Source of the DNA: Corinectria fuckeliana
Taxonomy: Eukaryota; Ascomycota; Sordariomycetes; Hypocreales; Nectriaceae
DNA length: 42,795 bases
Direction of reading: 5' to 3'
Assembly (NCBI GenBank): GCA_019137255.1
Contig: WPDH01000130.1
Span: forward strand, 1 to 42,795
How positions within the stretch are numbered: the first letter of the stretch is position 1; each line of letters starts with the position of its first letter. The translations under genes and the position numbers were made by a program. Shown piece after piece: positions 31,270-40,879 of this stretch. The notes under the pieces were generated by a model, which searched no databases, was not told the origin of the DNA, and saw only the letters and a program-made list of their open reading frames with translations.

Positions 31270-33685
31270 TCAAGCTACAAACGCCCCGCTCACGATCTCT
31301 CCTTCATCCGGTGTCACATTCATCTCCAACAGCTCGTGCGCCGCCTCGATTGTGTCCTCGTCGATCCCCGACTCCATGACCAGATCTTCTTCTACAAATG
31401 TCAGCCTCCCGAGAGCAAGCAAGTATCGCTGGCTTCCGCCGTAGGACATGGAGAGCTTCTGGCCGATGTCGGCTAGGTTTGCGGTGTTGGGGCCCGTGAC
31501 GAGCGTATGGATGAGATGGACGCATTGGCAAATGATGCTGCAGAGCTCAGAAGAGGAGTCGGAAACTGCATGCATCGGGGCTGTGGTTCTTTCCGAGAGG
31601 TCTGGCAGGATGTTCAATGGGATAGGCTGGTCGTATAGCTCGTCGATGGAGGTACTCAGACAAGTGACTAGGCGTGGAAGAGCAGTGCTATGCGATGCCA
31701 GCTGCATTGCACCAAAGGGATACCTAGCGAATGCGATGAGTGTCCGTAGAGTGGCAAGTCGCATGCTGCGTTTCTCAGTTGGCGTCTTGGCCGAGCGAGG
31801 GAACTCGGCCAGCATAGCCGCGACCTTGTCAATTATAACGTGAGCGACAAATGGAGGATCCTTCTCGTCGATGATGGGCCCAATTGATCCCGGCAGTGAA
31901 GACGTGGCTAGAAGCTCTAGCAAGCCAAGGATATCGGCGAGCTGTTGTTTGGGCGTGAGGAGCAAAAGAGGCATATCGAGCGAGATATGCTTCCAAAAGT
32001 AAGCTGCCTTGTCTTCGAACCCTGCCTCCGTTTCCGTAATTGCGGTGGCACATGTAAGAGAAGTTGTGGAGAGTAGGGATATAATGTCGCTGATGTTGAT
32101 GTGCTCCTCAAGAAACCTGAATTGCTCGTCCTTGATACCGTCTCCATTGGGGGATCGATGCCTCCATTCTGCCAGGTTGCAAATAGTCGCTTGCGCGACA
32201 GGGGCGAGATCTGTCACTATCCAAGGGGCGACGTCGGTTGCTTGTAGTTGGAAGGTAAAGGCTACGAGGGCGACGAGGTACTTGATGGGCTCCCAGTACT
32301 GCTCGTCCACGCAACGGGTCCAGATTTGCACCACAAAGTGGGCAAAGTCCACTAGCAATTGCACTGGACGGCGAGGATTCCCCATGATGGGGACTTTCCT
32401 AAAGATGTAGGCGGCGAAGGAGGTGTTGGGCTCGGATGAGAAGGAGAATCGAGACAAGACCTCGAAAGTCGGAGGTTGCTCACTAAACGAAACATGATCC
32501 AGTACGAGTTGTAAGAACTTGAGAGCTGGTTAGTCCAGCGTCGAGAAAACAAGGGAGTTTACAAACCTCAAAGGGAAGGCTAGGTGTTGCCGCAATCACT
32601 ATGGGAGGTTGGTCCGCGGCGGGCACTGGCTTTTCGTCGGCGCCAACGTCGTCAATGCCGCCCATGTGTATATCCAGCGCCGTGACAGGGCTGTCCACGG
32701 CCGGCCGCTTTCGCTTGCCCTTGCTAGGCGTCCTCTCGCCCACATTGGCAGCAACCGAGCCGGCATTTTTACTCCGACCTTGACCCTTACTGGGACTCAC
32801 GACAATGTCCATCTCGTCGAAGCCATCGGTAACACGCCACGTCTTGGATGTCTTCTTCGGAGTTGTGACATTTGATCCCGCAGCCCCAGCAGTGTCTTTC
32901 TTCCGGGGGCGGTTGCTAACCTCCTTCAGATCCCTTTGGAAGAATTGGAGCTCGGTGTTGGCATTCTGCTCCGCGACTCTGGCCGCTTCGGCAATTCGTT
33001 CTTGCCGGTTCAACTGCTCAGCGTTGAGCTTCTTCAAACGAGCGACCTCGGCATCGTGTAGCTGTTGGGCTTTGGTAGAGTTGGTTCGGATGATTGACAC
33101 CTCGCCACGGGCGGCGTAGAGCTCGGCTTCGAGAGCCCGCAGTCTCTGTTGCAGAGCTGAGACAACATTGCCGGGCTGGCTTTGCGAGGTAGCGAAGTGG
33201 TTCGTTCCAAGGGGTGGCCGGGCAAACTGGCTTGTCTGAGGTCGATGCAGGTTTGACGACTGGGACTGAAACTGCTGCGATGTGTACAAGGGCTGCTGGT
33301 TCGCGGCCGCTGCACTGGGAAGTATAGGCGCAGGCTGGCCGAGGGGGTTTCGTTTGGGCGGATGGACAGCCGGATCCCATCGTGGGTTGGGGAGAGGAGG
33401 CACTGATCGTCGAGGTTCTTGATGTTGGTGCTGCTGCTGTGAGTATTGCTGGAGAGTGTTGTCCACTACCGGCCTCCCGACGGGTTCCCCAATATCATTG
33501 GTCACCTCTGTGGTGTCGAGGTCATCATCCTCGACCCAGATGGCGTCGAGGTAGGCAGACTCCGGGTGCTGCGATGGGGGTTTTCGATGGGCTTGAGTAA
33601 GCTGGATGGCGTTGTTCTCGAGCTCTTGGAGAGCGTTATCGGTAAGGTCGTCGAAGCCATCGTCGGAGAATTCGTCGAGATCCAT
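31270..33685 (-). CDS. ATR-interacting checkpoint protein (ATRIP / UvsD / Rad26 homologue)
   Basis: Exons 33685-32567 and 32517-31270 on the minus strand encode 788 aa. The 49-nt intron (32518-32566) starts GTTTGT, has CTAAC and ends AAG, in phase 0. The protein opens with an acidic segment (MDLDEFSDDGFDDLTDNAL), as in ATRIP family members that contact RPA. A Gln/Pro-rich linker follows, then a coiled coil (about 174-258, SALQQRLRALEAEL ... NANTELQFFQRDL) used for dimerisation. A basic region (RPRKKDT, SKGKRKRP) is a likely nuclear signal. The C-terminal 400 residues form a helical repeat region (LLLLTPKQQLADILGLLELL, MRLATLRTLIAFARYPFG). The family partners the ATR/Mec1/UvsB kinase at RPA-coated single-stranded DNA. 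Identity rests on this architecture and remembered similarity to fungal Rad26/UvsD. The gene symbol is left blank because orthology was not tested. Confidence 0.85.
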
Positions 33686-33801
33686 GGCTTATGGATTGCA
33701 AAGGCCGGGACAGCGCCATTGGGTGAGGCTGTCCAAGATTATCGCCCGGGGACTCGTTGGAGCAAGGCATCGTTTCGCGAGGTGCATGTCGGGCCAGAGA
33801 A

Positions 33802-33822
33802 ACGCGTCGCGCGGTCACGTGA
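33802..33822 (-). promoter_or_regulatory. MluI cell-cycle box and E-box upstream of the ATRIP-like gene
   Basis: ACGCGT at 33802-33807 and TCACGTGA at 33815-33822 lie about 115-140 bp upstream of the start codon at 33685. ACGCGT is the binding core of MBF, which drives G1/S and DNA-repair genes in yeasts. Three more ACGCGT sites occur elsewhere in the window, so chance occurrence is possible. Confidence 0.45.
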
Positions 33823-34519
33823 TGCACTTTCTGTCTGTTCTGTTAGGCTTGTGGCTGAAGAAAATGAAACTAGAATCATGCATGGCTGAGTAAGCCTATA
33901 TGGCGCAGTCGGTATGTGTGGACCTCCGTGTAGATACATACGTCGAGCATGTGAAAGCAGCGAACAGTGCGTCATCGATGGTTCTGATATCAAGCAATCC
34001 TGATTTTTAGCGTACGCGGATATCTGACCTTGGAAGAACGATTGCTACAGTCGCAGATGTAAACCTCTCAGTGATTTTCTTCTCAAGCGTTTCCAACAGC
34101 TAGCTCCTCGACGACGGGGTAGCAGAATGGAAGCGGAGATATAGAACAGGGTGAGGTAAGTTGTGGGGGGGAATTTGTCTGGGGCATAGATAGAAAAGTG
34201 CCGGCTTCCGCGGAGTCGAAATTACCCGCTTGGCGTTTTCATGCCCACAGAAGATGAAAACGGACCCGAGACATCGCAGAAGTGGCCACCACCCACACGA
34301 CGTCACTTTCAGAGGACCTGGATCTAGGTGATGTAAGCTACGAAGTAGAGCAAGGTCGATAAAATAAGGTGATGTGGTGCATTGTCGCTTCCATGTGGAA
34401 GGAATCTACCTCGATGAAGAGCCTCCCTCTGAAGCCGGACCATCAACAGCTGATACAAGAGCTACGGTTGGTTGGCCGCCAATCACTCTCGGCTTTCATC
34501 CGTCGATAAACCGATTCCG

Positions 34520-34535
34520 TACTCCGTACGGAGTA
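34520..34535. repeat. Perfect 16-nt palindrome
   Basis: TACTCCGTACGGAGTA reads the same on both strands. It stands alone between the two divergent promoters. I recall similar ACTCCGTACGGAGT palindromes being frequent in some Sordariomycete genomes, but cannot verify this here. Confidence 0.8.
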
Positions 34536-35542
34536 GATCTCTCAACAGATCTCCTCTGTCTGGTTCCACACTGCGCTGAACAGTCTGACCGACGGGGTAT
34601 TTGTCGGTGCGAGTCCCACATCTAATCAGCCCCTGCGTCTAAAGTCCTTGCCCAAATGCCCCCAAAGCGAGGCCACGATCTGTGGCTTAGGACGTCCGTA
34701 GACTCAGCTCGGCTCTTGTGGAACGGAACAGTCTAGGACGCCGTCGTCTGTACTGTTCTGTGTGTCTTATCGCTGGTTCCCCGGTCGGGAATTGGCAAAG
34801 AATAAACGAGATGCTGCCAGTAGATACCTGCTCAGCCTTGCCGGCCCGTGTGAAGTCCTGATTGGCGACTGGTGCAGCTTGTACCGATGACGCACTGAAG
34901 CGTCCACGTCCACTGTATCCTAGCTGCGTCCAGCGTGTTCCAGGGCCCAATCTGCGAACTCCGGGCCCGAATGGAACGTCAGCCGCGCCCAGTGCCCGCC
35001 AAACTCCGCTCCGCCAGGGCGTTTTTAGGCTTGGGCTGCTTCGGCCAAGCGCAAGCGTCAGCGCCAGCGAGCGTCAGCATGTGCGCAAAATCCACCACCC
35101 GCTTTGGGAAACGGCGAGCGGGTGGGAGTCGTCCAGCTTTTCCCATTGTCATCAAAGACTCTCGACCAGAACAACACTCATCACCTTCCTGAGCCCCTGT
35201 CCACACGCTCGCGGCTCTCCAGCGGAAAATCCAGTGCCCGCTCCCGCTCCCGCTCCCACTTCCGCCGGCGCCGACTCGTGCACTCGCTCTCCGGGATACT
35301 TGCTGCCTCCTCATCCCGGCCCAAGCTCCGAAGGCCCTCGTTCTCCCTACTAAATCTTCCGGGCCTGCCGCAGTCGCGCGACAGCCGTGACGACGACGAC
35401 GACCAACGACGCACTCTCATACGACACTCTCCCATTCGCGCCGCGCGAGGACAGCCGAGACGAGTCGCCAAACCACCCGGAGCGACAGGAAACCGCAAAA
35501 CTCCACGCTCCCTACACCACCACAAACCACCGCGTCTTTGTC

Positions 35543-37196
35543 ATGGGTCGGTCAAAGAGAGGGGTTAGGTTCCCCAACCGCAACGGCAACAGCCAGAACG
35601 GCTCCGATGGGCGACGATCGAGCTTCAGCGACATGAGCGACGATGGCCAGTCCCCCAGCAAGGCTAAGGCCCAGCTTGCGACAGTCAACGAGGTACGTAT
35701 TCACGCCCAACCCGCTGCTGAAGAGAGTTGTGTCTGTCGCCAAGCTTCAACCCACGAGAAACTGCGCTGACCATGGCGCCCTCGCCGTCTTGCAGAAGCC
35801 TTCCACTGCCGCTGAGAAGCAGGCCGAGTACGAGAAGAAGAAGGCCAACTTCATGACCCGCACTTTTTGGACCTTTGTCATGTTTGCCCTCTTCTTTACC
35901 GCCCTCTTCATGGGTCACATCTACATCATCTGCATCATCACGGCCGTCCAAATCATCTCCTTCAAGGAGGTCATCGCCATTGCCAATGTCCCTAGCCGCG
36001 CCCGTTCCCTGCGATCGACCAAGAGTCTCAACTGGTATTGGCTCGCGACTACCATGTACTTCCTCTACGGCGAAACCGTTATCTACTACTTCAAGCACAT
36101 TGTCCTTGTTGACAAGGTCCTGCTGCCTCTGGCTACTCACCACCGCTTCATTAGCTTCATTCTCTACGTCTTTGGTTAGTCCCGTCCTCCGCTGCCTTTT
36201 CTGACAGTGCTAACTAGCATGGCAGGCTTCGTTTGCTTCGTCGCCTCTCTGCAGGCCGGCAACTACAAGTTCCAGTTCACCAACTTTGCCTGGACACACA
36301 TGGCCCTCTACCTCATTGTCGTTCAGGCCCACTTCATTATGAACAACGTCTTCGAGGGTATGATCTGGTTCTTCCTGCCTGCGGCACTGGTCATCACCAA
36401 CGATATCTTCGCCTACATCTGCGGTATTCTGTTTGGCCGCACTCAGCTCATCAAGCTTTCGCCCAAGAAGACCGTCGAGGGCTTTGTTGGCGCTTGGATT
36501 ACGACCGTTTTGTTTGCCATGGTTCTCGTCAACGTCATGATGCGATCCAAGTACTTTATCTGCCCTGTCAACGCAAGTCTTCCCCGCCCATCCTTGTCTT
36601 GTTCTCTTGTTGCGAAGCTTCTAACACCACATAAAGGACCTCGGTGCTACCATCTTCAGTGGTCTCGAGTGTGATCCCAACCCTGTCTTCCACCCCAAGA
36701 CATACCAAATGCCCGAGCTCATTTTCCTTCCTTCGTGGGCCAACTTCTCTGTCACCTTTGCTCCCATGCAACTTCACGCCCTCAACCTGGCCACCTTCGC
36801 TTCCCTTATCGCACCCTTTGGCGGCTTCTTCGCCTCCGGGCTGAAGCGTACTTTCAAGATCAAGGACTTTGGCGATTCCATCCCCGGCCATGGTGGCATT
36901 ACCGATCGCATGGACTGCCAGTTCATCATGGGTTTCTTCGCGTACATGTACTACCACAGCTTCATTGCTCTCCACAAGGCCAACTTGGGCAGCGTCCTCG
37001 AGACTGCCATCACTAGCTTGTCACCGGATGAGCAGATTGAGCTCGTCCATAGCATGGGCCGCTATCTCGGCAACCAAGGCGTCGTGCCTGAGGCCGTAAG
37101 TTACTTACTCTCACCCTCAGCTCCTGGGTACTTGATGCTAACTGATTGATGCAGTTTGTTGAATGCATTGACACGTTTTTACCCATAAAGCGGTGA
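35543..37196 (+). CDS. CDS1: Phosphatidate cytidylyltransferase (CDP-diacylglycerol synthase)
   Basis: Exons 35543-35692, 35796-36174, 36226-36572, 36637-37095 and 37155-37196 encode 458 aa. The enzyme makes CDP-diacylglycerol from phosphatidate and CTP in the ER membrane, the branch point to phosphatidylinositol and other phospholipids. The N-terminus is hydrophilic (MGRSKRGVRFPNR, Ser-rich). From residue ~75 follow several membrane spans (TFWTFVMFALFFTALFMGHI, FISFILYVFGFVCFVASL, MIWFFLPAALVITNDIFAYI and others). The family signature lies at about 359-385: SGLKRTFKIKDFGDSIPGHG followed by GITDRMD, a perfect fit to the S-x-x-K-R-x4-K-D-x6-P-x-H-G-G-x-x-D-R-x-D pattern. Intron 3 (36573-36636) uses a GC donor (GCAAGT) instead of GT; the resulting CPVNDLG junction supports it. 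The upstream frame is open but only from non-ATG codons, so the ATG at 35543 is preferred. An AATAAA lies 59 nt past the stop. Confidence 0.97.
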
Positions 37197-37840
37197 GACC
37201 AGCGAGACACTCAACACCGTGCCGTCATCGGCGGATTACTACACCACGTTTGTTAATAAATGACTGGGCAATACCTCTTCTGCTGGTTTGACTCACCTTT
37301 GGCGTTTTCACTGTTTCTTCTGTTCGATCTTCCCAAGGTTTAATGGCTGAGACCGCGTCCGACCCCAGCGTTATGCAGTGGATGAAGTGCAAGCTCAGGA
37401 GCGAGTGACTTGGCTCTTGGCGCCTTGTGATGTTGACGAGCAAACAAGCAGGACTGAATTCAACATGTCCGTTAAGATGTATGCTGGGGCTATTATGGTA
37501 TCCCCCGTCAAGGCAAACAGTCCATGGCCTGATGGTGACAAAAAAGGACGAAAGCCAAGCCGATGTGGAATTACCCCATCGCTATCTATGTATTTATTGC
37601 GTTTGATGTGTGCTTCGTGCTTGCACCATGAGCCCGCTGGATATCAATGTGGAGTATGTTCTAGTCCTGTCACTTATTTACAAGCAGCGATAGAATAGCA
37701 TAGCCAACACAACCTTTTACTCCTGGCCCTTCATTAACACTTTATGTACCCTTGCTGTTGATCAAGCCGCATGAAGCTCTCGCAACTCCCTTACTGCTCT
37801 AAAGAGGTTTCTCATCTTACACCTCAGCTCCACCAACTCA
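37197..37840. other. Convergent 3' flanks of CDS1 and amidase
   Basis: No gene; contains the CDS1 polyadenylation hexamer at 37255-37260. Remainder shows nothing recognisable. Confidence 0.5.
37255..37260 (+). terminator. Polyadenylation signal AATAAA
   Basis: AATAAA in TTGTTAATAAATGACTGG, 59 nt after the CDS1 stop codon, a normal spacing. Confidence 0.55.
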
Positions 37841-39342
37841 CTAATACACTTGTCGCTTCCACCCGCCCTCGGCTTCAAATATGTCGGCCACCGCTTTACC
37901 AACCTTCAAGAGATGTCGGTCACGATATCGCGGTGCGACCAGAGAGACTCCGACCGGCATTCTGTTCTCTCCCTGGAACCCCGGGACGTTTAGGACAGGG
38001 TTGTGAAGCGCCTGTCTCATCCGTCAGCCCAAACTCTTCCCGTTCAGAATGAGAAAAGAAACAGGTCGAGTACTTACTGTCCACATACTACAGAAGACAT
38101 GGCTTCCCGTGTTCTCGAGGCCCACCGGCGCCTCGTCCGGCACGCTCGGCGTGATGATAGCCGCATAGCGCCCAGCAATCTCGTCCATCCGCGGTCGAAG
38201 CGCGGCGATTCCGTCCGACGCTGCGAGCTGCGTCTTGCGGCTGAGCTGGTCGACGTTTTCCACGTGGTTGACTAGTACATCATGGATCTGGTCCTTGCCC
38301 ACGCGGTACTCAGGCAGGAAAGCCGTGCGGCCCTCGCTATGAAGTACGACGCGGTACCACTCGTCCAGGCGAGCGAACTCCGCGCCGAGGTCTACCTCTT
38401 CTACGATGGCGCCGTGGGCTCTGAGGAGGATGGCGGCGCGGACCATGGCGGAGCGCGTGCCGTTGCCGGCGTGCTGCCAGACGCTGGTTTTGCATATGGC
38501 GAAGCGGGCACCCCGGACGCCGCGGAAAGGGTTCTTGTCGTCCTCGTCGTCCTCGAGGCTGAAGATGTCGGCGAGCATATCTAGGTCGTCCATGGAGCGC
38601 GCGTAGAGACCTAGAGTGTCGAAAGTCAGGGCGTAGACTTTCTGCCCTTCGCGCGAGATAGCGTTCCACGTGGGCTTGAAGCCGAAGATGCCGTTGAAGG
38701 ACGCCGGGCGGATCGTCGACCCGCCCGTCTGCGTGCCCAGCGCGAGCGGCACCTGGAAGTCGCCGACGGCCGCGCCGGACCCGGACGAGGAGCCGCCGGG
38801 GGTCCGGGCTGGGTTGTGCGGGTTGCGGGTTGCGGGGCCGGTGTGGATGGCGGCAAACTCGGCGGTAGTTGTCTTGCCTGTGGGTTAGACGGTTCGGTTA
38901 GTATATAAGTAGATGGTCAGGGGGCATGCGTGGAAGAGGTACCGAAGATGAGAGCGCCGGCATGACGGAGGATTTTGACGGAGGCGGCGTCGACTTTGGG
39001 GAAGCTTCCCTCGTACAGGGGCGAGTTGTGCTGTGTTGGCATATCTTTCTTCCTTGTCAGCCCTCATCATCTGGGCTCGAACGTAAGCAGACCTTTGGTG
39101 TAAATGACGTCCTTGACCGCGATGGGCACCCCGTGCAGCGGGCCTCGCTCGTCTAGAGGCACCTTGTCCAGCTCCCGGGCTTGCCTGATGATGGATCCCG
39201 CGTCGAGATAGACCCAGGCCTGGACAGCATCGTTGCGCTTTCGGATGCGGCCCAGGAGCGACTTGGCATATACCTCTACAGAGAGGTTCCCGGATCGTAT
39301 CTGGTCGAGAGCCTCGGAGGCTGTGAGGCACCAGGGCTTCAT
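37841..39342 (-). CDS. Amidase-signature family hydrolase
   Basis: Four exons on the minus strand (39342-39093, 39044-38943, 38877-38078, 38011-37841) encode 440 aa; introns of 48, 65 and 66 nt restore one frame. The Ser-cisSer-Lys triad is complete: Lys at about 77 in GVPIAVKD, the Gly/Ser-rich loop GGSSSGSGAAVG (about 145-156, cis-Ser near 147) and the nucleophile Ser at about 171 in TQTGGSTIRPASFNG. The C-terminus (NPVLNVPGFQGENRMPVGVS, then LVAPRYRDRHLL) is typical of fungal and bacterial amidases. Such enzymes hydrolyse carboxylic amides; substrate is unknown. There is no signal peptide, so it is probably cytosolic. It is rather short for fungal amidases (often above 500 aa), with a compact N-terminus. 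The ATG at 39342 is chosen because the frame extends upstream only to a GTG. It converges with CDS1, 644 bp apart. Confidence 0.92.
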
Positions 39343-40814
39343 CGTTTCAGAGGGGGCACCGGTGAGGGGGGGATACTGCCTTTCTTGCACTCGCAGGTGC
39401 TGGGTTATACAAGTTGAGTTTGGTATGCTGCCCTTGTAAGGTCAACTCTGTGAGAAGATAACTTGTGGCCTTTAAGTAGCTTGGCCCTGTCCCCCAAGCA
39501 TATCTGAGGATCTCGATCCGTGACTCCCGTAGCCTGGGTTCACAGCCTCTGGAGCCTTTCCTATGCAGCGTGGCAAAGTTTTGTGAGACCGTGGGAGGAC
39601 ACAGTGACAGACTGGCATTTCTCGTGGCGATAGACGGATGCCCGCAGACCAAAAGCATCGCTCAATCATCCAGAGGCAACGTCTCTTGTCCGATTTCGGC
39701 AACGGAGCGAGTCATCTCGTTTAATACACAGCTACCCGAGCCACGAGCGAAGGAGATTGGAATTGAAGGGCAAGATCAGGATCCCTAGACCGCCGAGTTT
39801 CGCCTCTGAAGCCGGTGATGTAATGGCCCGTCATCCGGGCCGCCGCCGCGGGAAACTGCAAGAAGACGGCCAATGAGGCCTGCTGACTTCCGAGCCCACG
39901 GGACATGGATACACGGGGCGGCTCCCGTATCGGCAAGCTCTGGACCGGTGATGGAGGAGGTTGATGCCTGATACAAGGCTCGCGCGGCCGGGGTGGAACG
40001 GAGGTGGCATCGCGATCCGCGGCGTTGGAATCAGGCGCGAGGCAAGGGATCAGACGCGCTCATGAGGCTTGGGGAAACACGGTGATCTGGGACATGCATG
40101 GAAGATAAGGGAAAAAGCAAATGCATCTCCCTGGCGGCTGAGAAACGCCGGTTCGGCGCGGTGCGTACGTATGCTGCGGAGGATGAAGCTTACTAGACTC
40201 AGGCGTGGCGTCTGATATGCGGTGACCAGGATCTGATGTGGCCTGGGCCTGCATGAAAAAGGGAATGCTGGGAGAGCTGGCGAGGAGCCGTCGTGAGTTG
40301 GGGTTTGATTCGTGCTAAGACTAAGAGGAAAGGATGGGCAGCTGTTGCGATTTGGTGCAGGAAGACAGGGAATGGCCTGGGTTCTGCAGCGACAACCTTG
40401 ACGGTCGTTGACGATGATGTTTGTTTTGTAACAGCCACACTGGCTCCGTTCAGTGGGCTCGCTGTGTTACCTTTGCTTCGTCTCACCTGAGCTAAACGTT
40501 GCTTTTTGAAGGGTTGCTCTTCGCACACAGAAATTCGCTGCCTGCATGGTCACACGCGGTTACGACACGGGAATAACCCCTACATTGTGTGCTCAACTAC
40601 TCGATCTTGAAGAACCAGCATACGTCCCTAGCCTGGTATTCTGAGTGAGTATCACGCGGTTCCTCGTACCGTCTTGCCGTCGTTATTCTAGATGTCTTGC
40701 CTCGAAGTCCATGTTAGTCAATTAGCCACCACACATTTTGAGTGACTAAGATCAACAAGGACCATCGTTGCACAATATTGGGAAATGGCATGGGATGCCC
40801 CTGGAGCCGCATGC
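39343..40814. other. Intergenic, amidase promoter to island edge
   Basis: No gene or repeat is recognised. Composition is ordinary up to the inverted repeat at 40815, where the AT block begins. Confidence 0.45.
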
Positions 40815-40879
40815 TACGGAAGGCCATAGGGCCTAGTGTCTCATATTAACTTTTTTTAGAAATTTCGCTAGAGTTACCC
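40815..40879 (-). repeat. Right copy of the island-edge inverted repeat
   Basis: Reverse-complement match of 586-651, with 19 identical nt at the inner end and a mostly transition-bearing alignment towards the AT block (plus small gaps). Relative to the left copy, this one carries more T and A at the variable sites, so it is the more mutated of the two. Confidence 0.75.

Larger units (their letters stand above)
33686..35542. other. Divergent promoter region, ATRIP-like / CDS1
   Basis: No gene is supported. Near the minus-strand gene lie an ACGCGT box (33802-33807) and a TCACGTGA box (33815-33822). A perfect 16-nt palindrome sits at 34520-34535. From about 35160 to 35540 the plus strand is rich in C and simple repeats (CCGCTC units near 35236-35255, GAC units near 35387-35401), consistent with the leader of CDP-diacylglycerol synthase. 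Confidence 0.5.

Noticed and set aside
33896..33970. Possible tRNA gene (TGGCGCAGTCGGTA resembles an A box)
   Set aside because: No matching B box (GGTTCGANTCC), no acceptor stem and no anticodon arm could be folded.
586..40879. A giant Starship-like element bounded by the inverted repeats
   Set aside because: There is no DUF3435-type tyrosine recombinase near either end, and the interior contains essential housekeeping genes. Kept only as an alternative in the findings.
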